Below the pieces are notes generated by a model that saw nothing but the letters and a program-made list of their open reading frames with translations, was not told where the DNA came from and did no database searches. From positions 141,948,369 to 142,012,368 of the forward strand of contig NC_061114.1 of assembly GCF_002878395.1 (NCBI RefSeq): 64,000 nt of DNA. The letters are read 5' to 3'. This DNA comes from Capsicum annuum. Its lineage: Eukaryota; Streptophyta; Magnoliopsida; Solanales; Solanaceae. Below are positions 23,337-34,562 of the stretch, piece after piece (position 1 is the first letter of the stretch; the number at the start of each line of letters is the position of its first letter). The position numbers and the translations under genes are program-made.

Positions 23337-24968
23337 TGTATTTATGCACTCTAGTGTTACTATTCATGCTTATTACACCTTATTTTAAGGATAACTTGTG
23401 TGCTTAAGGTATTAATACTGATATATAAAAGGATCTAAATTTCAAAGTTTATGTTTACAATGTGCAAAGTGTTTTTTGAACAAGTTTAGGTTTAAATGAG
23501 TCACTTATAGTTCAATAGAGGAAACAAGTTTGACTAGCTTGAGCTAGGTGAGTGTCTAATTAGTAAAGTTTGATGCTATTGTCTTTAATAAGTTCTAAAT
23601 GGTTTTGATGGTGTAATTATATGTGGCAAAACTTGTAAGTAATATACAAAGTTCATGTGAGTCATGTAAAGAGTTGAATCATTGAGTTGAAGATAATTGA
23701 AACTAGACTAGTGTTAACTCTTATTTGATTCATTGTGATGGATATTGTGTTGTTTGAACCTCTAATTCGTGTGGTGGGATTTTGTACGAAGCTTTATCAG
23801 CTTAATATGGTGATTTATTGACGATATAACGTCTGAAAATCCATTGTAAATTCACCACAATAAAAAAGGATAAAATGAGGGGGCGACAAACACTTCAAAT
23901 ATCAAAAGACAACTTCTAGTGAGGTATCAAGATAGAGTCGCGGTGCGACCCCTATTTGAGATAAGACAAAAGTGCATTGTGACCTCCAGTCAAGTCAAGC
24001 TAGTGGTGCGGTGGTACCTTGTTTCAAACATGGACAAAAGTGCAAATTTGAGTCCTATACAGCTTAGGCTTATCTCATACTTATAAATAGAACATTGTAC
24101 AAGTTATTTGACATCTTGAAATGTATTGGAGTATATAGGAGGCTGCTACAAATACATATCTTAGGTTTTATAATTAATATTTAGTTCATTTATGTCCTTA
24201 GTAGTTAATTACAACCTAGTGAATATGATTATGACTATACATTGCTAAATGCCCTCTTTATGGGATTAAAGCCTAGAATATGTGTACGATTGTGTTATTT
24301 AAGTTTGTTTGATTTTATTTTCATAATTGGTTATTTTTTTATTCTTGATTTAAATGTTTTATGGATTGATCACCCAGAAAAAACATCTATTGTCACCCTT
24401 GTGATCTCGAGAGAGGGAATAGGGGATAGAACATTGGAATAAACAAAATTTGGTTTGTATTCTTTTATAAAATAAGGATTTAAAATTAGCGTCTAAGATA
24501 GGGATGTACTTAGATGCTTTACTTGATTCAAACCTAAGATGTTAACTTAAAGAAATTAGTTGGATTATTACATCCCTGCTGAATGATGTGGCTTTAATGT
24601 CTATATTACGTAACCGATTAGAAGTTGGGAGACTATGATCATGTAATTAACACTACGAATCAACAGCCAAGAAAATCAAGGTAACGAATGAAGTTCAATA
24701 ACATAGTATGATTGTTGAAAGTGCTTTAACCTTGGTTTTATCCTATTGATTGTTCCATGACTTTTAGTTTACGAATTGTTACTTTTCTTTAGTTTACAAA
24801 TTACAAACTCTCTTTTTGGTTACACTTGCATCAATTGAACCTAAATTGTTAACTAGAATAGAACTGTTGTTGAATAAAGTCCTCACAGGATTGATAACTT
24901 GGCTTTCTTGAGGCCACTTTACTACGTGGTAGACCATGTACACTTGCATATACTCTTAGGCGCTGTCA
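23337..24968 (+). repeat. LTR shared by gag-protease units 1 and 2, 1632 bp
   Basis: Begins tgtatttatgcactctag after a G/T-rich tract and ends gctgtca just before the primer site. The partner at 29211-30842 has exactly the same length with the same end positions. The U3 part has a gtcgcggtgcgacc inverted repeat near 23936 and a TATA box. The open frame at 24242-24442 lies within the LTR. Confidence 0.87.
24082..24089 (+). promoter_or_regulatory. TATA box of the 23337-24968 LTR
   Basis: TATAAATA in the conserved context ttataaatagaacattgtac. The same octamer sits at the matching place in the other LTR (29961). It implies a transcript start some 30 bases downstream, marking the U3/R border. 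Confidence 0.7.
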
Positions 24969-24974
24969 AGTTTT

Positions 24975-24992
24975 TGGAACTGTTGCCGGGGA
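24975..24992 (+). promoter_or_regulatory. Primer binding site, tRNA-Asp type
   Basis: TGGAACTGTTGCCGGGGA differs at three places from TGGCGCCGTTGCCGGGGA, the tRNA-Asp primer site known for Athila-group elements. It follows the LTR end by six bases. Along with the Gag and protease types, this ties the element to the Athila side of Ty3/gypsy. Confidence 0.85.
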
Positions 24993-25076
24993 CTTGAAAT
25001 TTAGAAACTATTTTATTTTTAGTTTTGCTTTTAGGTTTATTTGGTGTTTTTACGCTTGGTCTTGCCTTTGTTTTTG

Positions 25077-26460
25077 CAAGAAAGGGATTTTCAAAGTAGT
25101 AAGCTGGCAAGGAATCAGGAGTTGGTTGAATTAGACCACGAACCCGAGCAACTTCTCTATCAACAAAGGAGAAAAACAATTCTTCTCCTTTGAATTCCTC
25201 AAATACAATAACACCAAGAGAATCCTTCTATAATGGCAGCAGAACAATTAGCATGCACGACCGTTAGTGAAATGGCAGTCCCACATCCGACAAACTTGAC
25301 TTCCCCACTTCAAAGACTGGCTATTAGCGGGAATTTTAAGGTAAAATACAACATGGTGCAACTTCTATTTAGTAGTGGACAGTTTGTAGGGATTTCACAT
25401 GAGGATCTGGAAGTCCACTAGAAGAAATTTATTGAGCTTACTGATACATTTATTTCGACTGAGGTGGATACAAATTATGTGAGGCAGACACTTTTTGCTC
25501 GTTCATTTTTTGGGGGAAGAAAAATGGTGGTTGAATGTATTGCCGACCAATTCAATCACATCTTGGGATGGATTATCCATAAATTTTCTCATTATATTTT
25601 TTACATCTATCAATACTACGAGCATTCACAGGGAGATAGTTAGTTTCAAGAAAAAAATAGACGAAAACCATTATCTTTCTTAGGAATAATTTAAGGTCTT
25701 TCTTAGGGACTGTCTACATCACCAACAGGCAAATAAGGTACTTTTTCATACTTTTGTAGAAGCTCTTGATCACAATACAATGATTTTTTTAGATTCAACT
25801 ACAGGTGATCAAGCACTAGAATTAACTTATGATGAGCTATATGAACCCCATACCAAAAGGAAATCCATAGTGGCATCAGATGCTAGAAGTTTCATAAAAA
25901 GAATTGTAGGTTGATTAAAGGTGGACTAGTTCACTGCCTTATCAGCCCATGTGGCAGCATTGAATAATATGATAATCACTCAGTTCAGTAGCCCAAAATT
26001 TGGAGATCCATAATAAACTATAGTAATTAATGTAGTTCAGCAAGGTAGAAGTTGGTATGAGGTCTTCGGAAATAGTGGCCATTTTGTGGCTATGCATGCT
26101 TTAAATTCGGAATCAGAAATATGTGTAGGCAATGCCCAAAGGCCAAATTAGGGCAATGATTACAACATGAAGTGGCAGACTCATCCATGAAACATACCAC
26201 TGCCACAGGCTTCAACAAATCTGTTAAATAGTAATGTGGAAGAGATATTGAAGTAGGTTTTAGCTAGTCAGACGCAATTAGCTGCAGACATAAAAAATTT
26301 AATAGCTGTCCAGAGAAGCTTAGAGTTGCAGATAGGGTTGTTACAGCAAGCACTAAATACTAGGCCACAATGTGGTTTGCCAGCAGATCTAGAAAATTCA
26401 AAGTAGATTATGAAAATCACCTTGAGAATTGGTAGAAAGATTTAAGAACCTCCAAAGGTT
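25077..26460 (+). pseudogene. gag: Athila-type Gag (unit 2)
   Basis: The N-terminal part reads NQELVELDHEPEQLL, then after stops a frame from 25233 with FKVKYNMVQLL, SSGQFVGISHEDLEVH, a stop, and KKFIELTDTF. Then comes a shifted frame with LPTNSITSWDGLSINFLIIFF and REIVSFKKKIDENHYL. These follow the known Athila Gag order (FEIKP, HEDPN.HL..FLE, LPANSITTWDELAQKFL, IT.F.Q.DDESLYEAW). Further downstream the ALDHNTMIFLDSTTGD and LTYDELYE blocks remain. There are at least two frameshifts and several stops. No CCHC knuckle is found, as is common in this group. Confidence 0.87.
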
Positions 26461-26559
26461 ACTAAAGAGGTAAATGCGTACTTGACTCCTCAATAGGTAA
26501 ATGAAAAAGTTGCTGAAAAATCAAGTAATTAAGAGAAAAAGTTGTTGTAGTAGAAGTGA

Positions 26560-27209
26560 AGAAATAGCGCCACTTTCTTTCCCTGAAAGGCAAATTAAAG
26601 CAAAATAGAAATCATTGTTTAAGAAGTTCTTTGACATATTCAGAGAGCTTCACATTAACTTACCTTTGTTAGGTGTTCTGCAGGGTATGCCCAAGTATGG
26701 TAAGAACTTAAGGAATATGGTTTCTAATAAGGTAAAATTGTTGGACGTTGGAGAGATAACTCTCACTAGAAAGTGTAGCATTATAATGACACAAAAAATC
26801 CCTAAGAAATTAAGTGTTTGGGGAAGTTTACTCTCTCTATCGAAATTTGGAGTAAAGTGGTAAACATACTATGTTACTTAGGGGTGAGCATAAATTTGAT
26901 GCCCCTATCTCTATTTGAAACATTGGGCTTAGGAAAGCTTAGATTGGCCACCATGGTTTTGCAGCTCGCAAACGGATCCATAATATATCCAGAAGGAATA
27001 ATAGAGGATGTCCTGAAAAAGGTTGTAAAATTCATTATTCCTGCTAACATTATTTTCCGTGATTTTGTGGTTGACGAACAGGTACTAATCATATTTAGAT
27101 GTCCATTCTTACTAGCTTGAAGAGTATTAACTGATGTTAAAGAAGACACACTTAAAATAAGGGTAGAGGATGAAGAGATGGTATTTGATATTTACAAAGC
27201 ACAAATTTA
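26560..27209 (+). pseudogene. Athila-type protease (unit 2), catalytic Asp lost
   Basis: The Gag-protease linker reads PFPERQIKAK, a stop, then KSLFKKFFDIFRELHINLPL, MPKYGKNLRNMVSNK and LTRKCSIIMTQKIPKKL, all typical of Athila. The frame shifts near 26825. The active-site strand reads CYLGVSINLMPLSLF, where CDLGASINLMPLS is usual, so the catalytic Asp is Tyr. YPEGIIEDVLKKV and FRCPFLLA follow, then a stop where ATGRAL would begin. The DEEMVFDIYKA end is near 27200. Confidence 0.88.
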
Positions 27210-29210
27210 ATGTCCCATTATAAAGATTTATATATGATCATTGTCATTGAAGGGGATAAGTACGGGTATGTTAGTCCACTAAAGATCTCTTTTGATTACC
27301 TGATTAAATAGCCTAAGCTTATACCGCCAAAACCCATTGCTGTTGTAAATTCGCACCTAAGAAGGGTAAAGAGAATAAGAAAATGGAAACCAAGTGTTAG
27401 AAAGAGAACGAATAAATTTGGTTATTTTTTGGTCGTACCGTGACACTAAATTGGGTGTTGGTTGGGAGGCAACCCAAGTTAAGTAGGTGTGCTTTATTTT
27501 TAGTTTTTAGTTTTTATTTCACATAGTTTTTGTTTTTTATCGAATCGCAGGTTGATGGAAATTCTGAGTACCGAAAACCTGAGCTAATGAACATAGCAAA
27601 GATTGAGTGTGGGGTCTCATGAACCCTTTTGTTCCAAAAAAAATGCTACTATCTAGGCCTAAAGGCCTTAGGGAGTATTTCTATCTCTTACTTTAAAAGT
27701 ATACTTTGGGGACAAAGTAGAATTTTAAGTGTGGGGTATTCAAATTTAATATTTTTGGCTCAATTTAAAAAAAAAACTTATGTAAGATATTTTTGTGGTG
27801 CTATTTTTTATTACATGGTGAAAGTGTTTTAGTTGTAAAAGCATGTTGATTATGATAATTACAACGTTTGAGACTCTTAGGCTCATGTGTTTAACACCTG
27901 TACTTGTTGTCTTAAATATGAATACATATTATTTCTTGGATAGGAGTCTATGGTGAGCCTATTGAGTTAAGCATGTTCCATGTGGGAAGTAAGGCATAGT
28001 ATATTCCTTGTTGCATGTAATGTATAGAACTTGCCCAATGTGTTTGCAGAGTAAAATAAAGAATGTGAGTTTAGGAGATGATATAGGCATTTCTTTGATA
28101 AACATGTTTTATACCTTTTTTTTGGTCCTACACTTTGTGCTTAAACTTTGTTAGACCCGTTGAGACTTTACCCTTTTCTTTGTTAGCCTTATATGTAGCC
28201 TAATACCTTCTTTTATGGACCTTAATTTTATCCAAAAGCTCCTCAGCGCTTTAATGTAAAATTGAGTAAGTACACAGTTTGTGAAATAATAGGAGAAAAA
28301 TGTGAAATTAATGCTCCAAAGTCAAGTTATTGGTATGTGTAATTGTTGTATTTAGGAGAAGCAAAAATTGTTTGAAAAAGTTTCAAATTTTAGCCCGGAT
28401 GTGTTACAATGAACTTGTTTTGGGCTTGGTCCTTCTTTGACATTGTGCATCTCAACTAAGGTAAATCGCTTAAGTTAAGGGTGCATAGAGTAATATGGGT
28501 GTGAAATGGTAAAAATTGAAAGATCGGTATCCTTCCACTATGTTTTTGTGAAAATGCTTAAAATATATGGGGTACCACAAAAGATATGGGTTTATGAAAA
28601 AGTGTAATTTTCTTGTTGAAAATTGGTTTCAAATGTATAATGTAGCATTTTAAAGTGCTTAATGAGGTTAGTTAGTGTTCCCCAATAGTTTTTACCTATC
28701 ACTTATCCCGTATTAGAATCATGAAAATACCTATTTTATCTTAACCCTTATCATTCTAATATTAATAGAGCATTATACTTAGGGTAAACCTATGGTTCAT
28801 TGTGTGAAATTGTGAATTCCTTGTGAGCGTGAGCGTAATTTGATTCTTGTACACATTATGTTATAAAATGCATTGTTATGAGTGATTATTAGTAACTCAC
28901 TTTCTATCAGAGGCACATATTTGATTAATTTGGGTGATTTGTAATATGTCCTTAATTGAGAAATTTGCATGAGTTTCCCTATTGTTTTGTCGATTCTTGA
29001 GGCTAGGATGTTTTGGAGTAATCTTCATGAATTTTCAATTGTTTAAATAACATTCTTATTGTAGAAACTTACATTACGTTTAGTTATTGTAGTACTAGAT
29101 TGAGTGTCTTGCATTTATTAGATGTGTAGAGTCCCCTAAACATATGATGATTAAAGTAAAGAGTTGTTTGAGGAAGAACAAGGATTTAAGTGTGGGGTGG
29201 TGATGTTGGG
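27210..29210 (+). mobile_element. Non-coding 3' tail of gag-protease unit 2 with polypurine tract
   Basis: Two kilobases aligned with 21384-23336 and without RT, RNase H or integrase motifs. G-rich words gagtgtgggg (27605), aagtgtgggg (27727) and aagtgtggggtggtg (29188) recur. The last one abuts the 3' LTR and is the likely primer for plus-strand synthesis. The small open frame at 27629-27832 is not kept in unit 1. Confidence 0.75.
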
Positions 29211-30842
29211 TGTATTTATGCACTTTAGTGTTACTATTCTTGCTTATTTCACCTAGTTTTGAGGATAACTTGAGTGATTAACATATTAATATTGATATAA
29301 ACTAGCATATAAGTTTAAAATTGTGTTTTTACAATGAGAAAAGTTTTATTCAAATATTTTTCGATTAAAATGTGTCACTTAGAGTTCAATCGAGGAAACT
29401 AGTTTGATGACTAGCTTGAGCTAGGTGAGTGTCTAGTTGATTTCGTTTAATTTTATTGTGTTTAATTAGTTCAAAATGGTTTTAATGGTGTAATTATAGG
29501 TGGAAAAACCTTTTTTTAGTATACAAAGTTCAAGCGAGTCATGTAAACAGTCGAAACACTGAGTTGAAGGTCATGGAAAGTAGCCTAGTCTTAGCTGTTG
29601 TTTTGATTGGTCAAGATGGATATTGTGTTGTTTGAACCTCTAATTCGAGTGGTATGATCTTGTAGGAAGATTTTTCATCTTAATATGGTGATTTATTGGT
29701 GAAATAATGGCTGAAAGTCCATTGGAAATACACCACAACACAAAGGATGGTATTACGGACGATCAACACTTAACAAAATTTGGAGAGACAAATTCCAGTG
29801 AGGTAACACGATAGGGTCATGGCGCGATAACTATTTTAGAAAATCAAGTAGTGTGCCACAACGTCCAATAAAGTCAAGCTAGGTGTACGGTGCGGCCCTA
29901 CTTCAAACACAGACAAAAGTGCAAATTTGAGTCCTTTTTGGCTTGGGCTTATCTTACACTTATAAATAGAACATTGTACCAGTTATTTGTCATCTTGGAA
30001 CATTTTGGAGCATATAAGAGGCTGCTAAAACTTCATATCTTAGGTTTTTATTATTTAAATTTATTTCATTCATGTCCCTAGTCATTAATTACAATCTAGT
30101 GATTACGATTATGACTATGTGTGGCTAAACACCCTCTTTCCGGGTTAAAGCCAAGAACATGAGTACTATTATTTTGTATGATGTTTGTTTGATTTATTAT
30201 TTTTTGTTGTTGGTTTATTCTTTATTTAATTGTTAGATGGATTCACTCAAAAATAGCATCTATTGTCACCCATGTGATCTTGGGAGAGGGAATAGGGCAA
30301 TAGAACGTGGGAATAAATAAATTTTTGTTTGTATTCTTTTATAAAATAAGGAGTTCAAATTAGCATCTAGGATAGGGATATATTTAGATGCCTTACTTGA
30401 TTCATATGTAGGATTATTGATTAAAGAACATAACAAGATTACTACAACTACGATCAACAATGTAATTGCAATATCTATAATAGGTAAAAAATTAGATGTC
30501 GCGAGACCATGAACATACAATTAACCCTACAAATCAACAACCAAGATAAGCAAGTTAACAAATGAAGTTCAATGACATAGTATGATTGTTTAAAGTTCTT
30601 TAACCCTGGCTTTTCTCCTTTTGATTGTTCCAAGACTTTTACTTCACGCATTGATACTTTTATTAAGTTTACAAATTAAAAATTCTCTTTTTGTTACGCT
30701 TGCATCAATTGAATATAAATTGTGAGCTAGGATAGAATCGTTGTTGAATCAAGTCCCTGTAGGATTGATAACTCGGATTTCTTGAAGGCCACTTTACTAC
30801 TTGGTAGACCACATACATTGGGTGCGCTTTTGGGTGGTGTCA
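29211..30842 (+). repeat. 3' LTR of gag-protease unit 2, 1632 bp
   Basis: Begins tgtatttatgcactttag after a G-rich tract and ends ggtggtgtca. It matches the 23337-24968 LTR in length and block order. Immediately after it the sequence is the integrase region of element C read on the other strand; the right target duplication should start tcatg. Confidence 0.87.
29961..29968 (+). promoter_or_regulatory. TATA box of the 29211-30842 LTR
   Basis: TATAAATA in the context cttataaatagaacattgta, at the same place as in the partner LTR. Confidence 0.7.
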
Positions 30843-31200
30843 TCATGTTAAATCTTAGACAAACCCAGATTAATTGTACACCTTGACACATGAGCCTCAG
30901 TTAAAATCTTTTCTCACAGCCCATTAATATCATGAACACAAACTTTCTTGATACCTCATAGTGCCACCTCCGGAAATCTCGAATATCGTTACCTTTTGCC
31001 GATCCATATCACCCTTAATATTTTTAAGGATGAGATCCAAGGCCTGCTTCTCCTTTAGCTCATCACTAAGATATGATTTAACCACCTCTTGAAAAATCAC
31101 TCCTTATTCCTCAGAGTTAAGAAGATAAACTCCCAAGTTAGCCAACTCCTTAATGTCTTTCACAAATCCTCTATTCTCTTCATCCACGTGAGATAAAATC
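30843..31200 (-). pseudogene. pol: RNase H-integrase linker and start of integrase of element C
   Basis: Minus-strand frames read DIKELANLGVYLL, then KSYLSDELKEKQALDLILK, and near the edge EKILTEAHVSRCTINLGLSK. This matches the integrase zinc region block EAHSSRYSIHPG.TKMY, cut off before the CxxC half. The break at 30842/30843 is the insertion point of the Athila-like element. Confidence 0.8.
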
Positions 31201-31570
31201 CCCATAGACAACCTACTAAGAGCATTGCAACAATGTAAACTTTGCTTTGATGGTAGTGCAAACACATGTCATAGTCCATTAGTATCTCAAGCCACCGCCT
31301 CTAACTTAGATTCAACTCCTTCTATGTGAACACATAATGGAAGCTCTTATAAACCAAATAGATATCCACACGCACCCCATACAAATAATGGCGCCAAATC
31401 TTCAAATCAATAATCATAGGAGCAAACTCAAATTTGGTAAGTAAGATAGTTCTATTATTAACCTTAAGTTGCCTAAAAGCATAAGCCATAACCTTGCCAT
31501 GCCGCATCAAGACGTAAGCCAGTCCCATATGGGATGCATCACAATATACCACAAACACATCAATACCCTC
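31200..31570 (-). pseudogene. pol: RNase H domain of element C
   Basis: Reads MFVVYCDASHMGLAYVLM, then KVMAYAFRQLKVN, LLTKFEFAPMIIDLKIWRHY and DIYLVYKSFHYVFT. These are the RNase H blocks YCDAS, HDLEL and DHKSLQYVF with several substitutions: the DHK is now VYK and HDLEL is KFEF. It is clearly non-functional. Confidence 0.88.
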
Positions 31571-32620
31571 TAGCAGGTCAAAACATGAGAAAAAGTCAAC
31601 TTATCCTTCAACTTTTGAAAACTACCCTTGCAAGAATCTGGCCACAAAAACATAACCTTCTTATGACTTAGCTTCGTTAATGGAGTAGCAATAGAAGAGA
31701 AACTTTGTACAAACCTTCTAGAATACCCAGCAAAGCTCAAGAAGTTTCTAATGTCAATTGGACTCATGGGTCTAGGCCATCTCTTAATTGCCTCACCATC
31801 GTGTGGATCCACCTTTATCCCCTAACTAGAAACAACATGCCCAAGAAAAGTCACAGCATTAAGCCAAAACTCATACTGAAAATCTTGCATACGTCTTATA
31901 ATCCATAAGAGTCTTCAACAATATTCGGAGGTGATTGGAATGATCCTCCTAACTCTTAGAGTACACCAAGATGTCATCAATGAAGACTATAAAAAATAAA
32001 TCCAAAAACTTCCTAAACACCCAATTCATAAGATCTATGAATGCAGTTGGAGCATTAGTCAATCCAAATGACATGACAAAGAACTCCTATGCTATAGCGG
32101 TTGTGGAAAGAAAACTTATGAATTTGTACCAACCTAATTTTCAGTTTATGATAGACTTAATAGATATCAATCATAAAGAAAAAACTAGCACCATGAAGTA
32201 AGTCGAAAACTAGCATCATAAAGCTAGTCTAAAAGATCATCAATCCGAGAAAGAGGGTACTTATTCGTCACTGTCACCTTATTCAATTGCCAATAATCTA
32301 TACAAATGCAATGAGACCCATATTTATTAAGCACAAAAGAATTAGATCTCCCTCTAGAGAAACACTAGGATAGATGAAACCCTTATCAAGAAGATCCTTT
32401 AACTGCTCCTTTAGATCCTTTTAACTTAGCCAGAGCCATTGTGGAATAAAATCAATCCCAAAGTCCATTTTTCTATTAGGAGAAATTTTATGAAGATCAT
32501 TGGAAAAAACTTTAAGAAATTAATTAACCACAAGGAAAAATTTTGAAGAGGGATCTTCAGAGTTAGAATCCTTAACCTGAACTAGATGATAGCGATACCC
32601 TTTGGAAATCTGCATATAAG
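31570..32620 (-). pseudogene. pol: Reverse transcriptase of element C, polymerase motif kept
   Basis: The C-terminal part (31812-31570) has DIRNFLSFAGYSRRFVQSF, then ATPLTKLSHKKVMFLW, the usual RT-RNase H connection. The polymerase motif [10 protein letters not shown] is readable at 31984-31955. Upstream blocks up to about 32600 are scattered over frames with stops. Both this motif and that of element A are intact, although the surrounding genes are decayed. Confidence 0.87.
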
Positions 32621-32639
32621 CTATAAGATATGAGATAAA

Positions 32640-32970
32640 CCTCCTTTTGGGCACTAAAGAACTCCCCTCCCATTCTAATACCGGTTCGTTAGGGAAATGG
32701 AAACTAACCTTTGGGTCTTACAATTCAAAGAATCATAGCACGAGTAGAGCCAATCAATCCCCTAGGAAAATATCCAACTCTCTCTAATCTAATAATGTCT
32801 TCGTACTATGATTAGACACCACATAACTGCTATAATTTTTAAAAAAAACTATAGTAAACCACCGAAGTAGGAATAGAGAATGGGTTAGAAATATTTTCAA
32901 GATGACAAAAAAATGCATAGCGACATTAAGGTTTACAAAGGATTAGGTAGAACTCGAATCAAGGAAATAC
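32640..32970 (-). pseudogene. pol: Aspartic protease of element C
   Basis: The active site reads DSSSTLSY where DPGSTLSYV is usual, near 32940, so the Gly is lost. A GIDWLYSCYDSLNCKTQ block near 32760 matches the ILGMDWLHSCYASIDC.T end of the family. Stops lie between the two. Confidence 0.75.
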
Positions 32971-32999
32971 AAAATATCACAGGAGAAGAGCTGCAATGT

Positions 33000-34353
33000 A
33001 CCAGTAATAATATTAGGATATGCCTCAGACTCCTAACAATTAGAAATATAAAATAGATGATTCTTGATAGTTTCAGTTTTAGAAATGGCACCATTTGTTG
33101 TAGGAGTCGAAGAAGTGGAGATCGAGACCTTATTAGCTTCGGTGGAAACCTTAGCTGTAGGATAGTTTCTCTGCATATGTATAGGCTTACCAAAATTGAG
33201 GCACATATTCCTCCGCTCATCATAATAACCATAGTTAATATGTCTGTAAAATCTATAAGAGGGATAAAGTTGGACTAACTGAGCTCTACTGGTCTGAGAC
33301 TGGGCACCCTGTGGCTTAGAATCCTTTCTATGATGAATATACCAATCACCAAAAGTCTTATTATAATGTAAACTTCTTGACGAATATGAACTAGAATTTC
33401 TCCTAGTTTTCTTCTTGGTCCACTTCCTACGATCTTTCCCACTGTTCTGCTGATTCACACCCTGCCCATAATAGTTAAATTTATTATTTTGCCCTCTCTT
33501 CCATCTTTGTCTACCTCTTTTTTTCATCCTCTACCTGCAAAATATAAACCACAAGTTTGGAGATATCCATATCATTGCTCAACACTGCAACATTACACTA
33601 TAAACTAAATATCGAGACAAACCGGAAGAAAACTTCCTCATCTAATACTCATGGTAGACACCAACTCTAGAGCATAACAAGACAACAACTGAAATTTAAA
33701 TGCATATTCCTTCATACTAATCTTTCCTTCAGATTTATAAATTTCTTTGCCTTAGCTTCCCTTAATTCTAGGGAAATAAATGATCAAGCAAAGCACCTAA
33801 AAACTCACCTTATATCTCTGATTTAACATCATCACCTCTCAGTTGTTCCCACTATTCATACCACTAATATGGCATGTCTTTCAGCTGATTTGCAACAAGC
33901 TCTATACCACCTTAATTAGTAGCATGCATCACTATAAAAATCTTTTATATATTTTTAAGAAACCCCTAAGGATCCTTCTCAACCTTTGAGCATATAAAGA
34001 TTGGGGGATTCACCCTAATGAATTGGCCAAAATGAGTTACCTTAAAAAAAGGAGAAAGAAAACAAAAATGATTAGACTAGTGAAAATGAGATGCCACTAG
34101 ATGAGTAATTAGATGAATAGGCTAGAAGAACTCCACGTTAGAGATATCTCCCTAAGGCATCTGGGCTTAAGTAACATCAACTCGGGAAATCCAGGCAGGA
34201 CTAGTAGAGATCAGTGGAACTCCACGTGGAGTAGTATAACTGGGAGCAGGGACCCAAAACTCTATAAGTACAGCGAGTTCCCTCTACATTGTTCTTTGGT
34301 AGGACATCGGGGACAACATAGTTTCTACAAACATTAGATCTTTAAGGAGGCAT
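33000..34353 (-). pseudogene. gag: Gag of element C
   Basis: The likely start is the ATG at 34353 (MPP, then a stop), as in related elements. The Gag core near 33960-33760 reads GGIELVANQLKDMPY, then WYE and WEQLRGDD, with stops. The open frame at 33527-33033 is the basic C-terminal part: a Lys/Arg-rich start, a Gln/Asn/Ser-rich middle and the nucleocapsid knuckle CLNFGKPIHMQRNYP, in which the second and last Cys are replaced. At 164 residues it is the longest open frame in the window, but it is only a piece of Gag. Confidence 0.85.
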
Positions 34354-34544
34354 GATCCCAGACATGAGTAAATTAAGAGTTAGGAGAATTCATGACACAA
34401 GACTCAACAGTCTAAAATAAAACACCATAAAGGAAAACATTCCTAAATGCCTTATGGTCTCCCGATTATAAGTATGGCGCATTACATACCCATAAAAGGG
34501 ACTATACTTGACACAACATTATGGAAACCCAAAGTCTCTGACCT

Positions 34545-34558
34545 GTGATCTAATACAA
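34545..34558 (-). promoter_or_regulatory. Decayed primer binding site of element C
   Basis: Minus strand TTGTATTAGATCAC, recognisable against TGGTATCAGAGC mainly by its position four bases from the LTR edge. The leader from here to gag shows no other feature. Confidence 0.6.
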
Positions 34559-34562
34559 AGCT

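Larger units (their letters stand above)
21100..30842 (+). mobile_element. Athila-like non-autonomous gag-protease element, tandem with shared LTR
   Basis: Order on the plus strand: truncated protease, non-coding tail, LTR, Asp-type primer site, gag, protease, non-coding tail, LTR. The two protease-plus-tail units align along their length. Neither has RT, RNase H or integrase between protease and 3' LTR, so both copies share the same pol loss. The first unit's gag end would lie left of the window, beyond the element B tandem that interrupts its protease. The outer right LTR abuts the integrase remnant of element C, so this element inserted into C. Confidence 0.8.
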
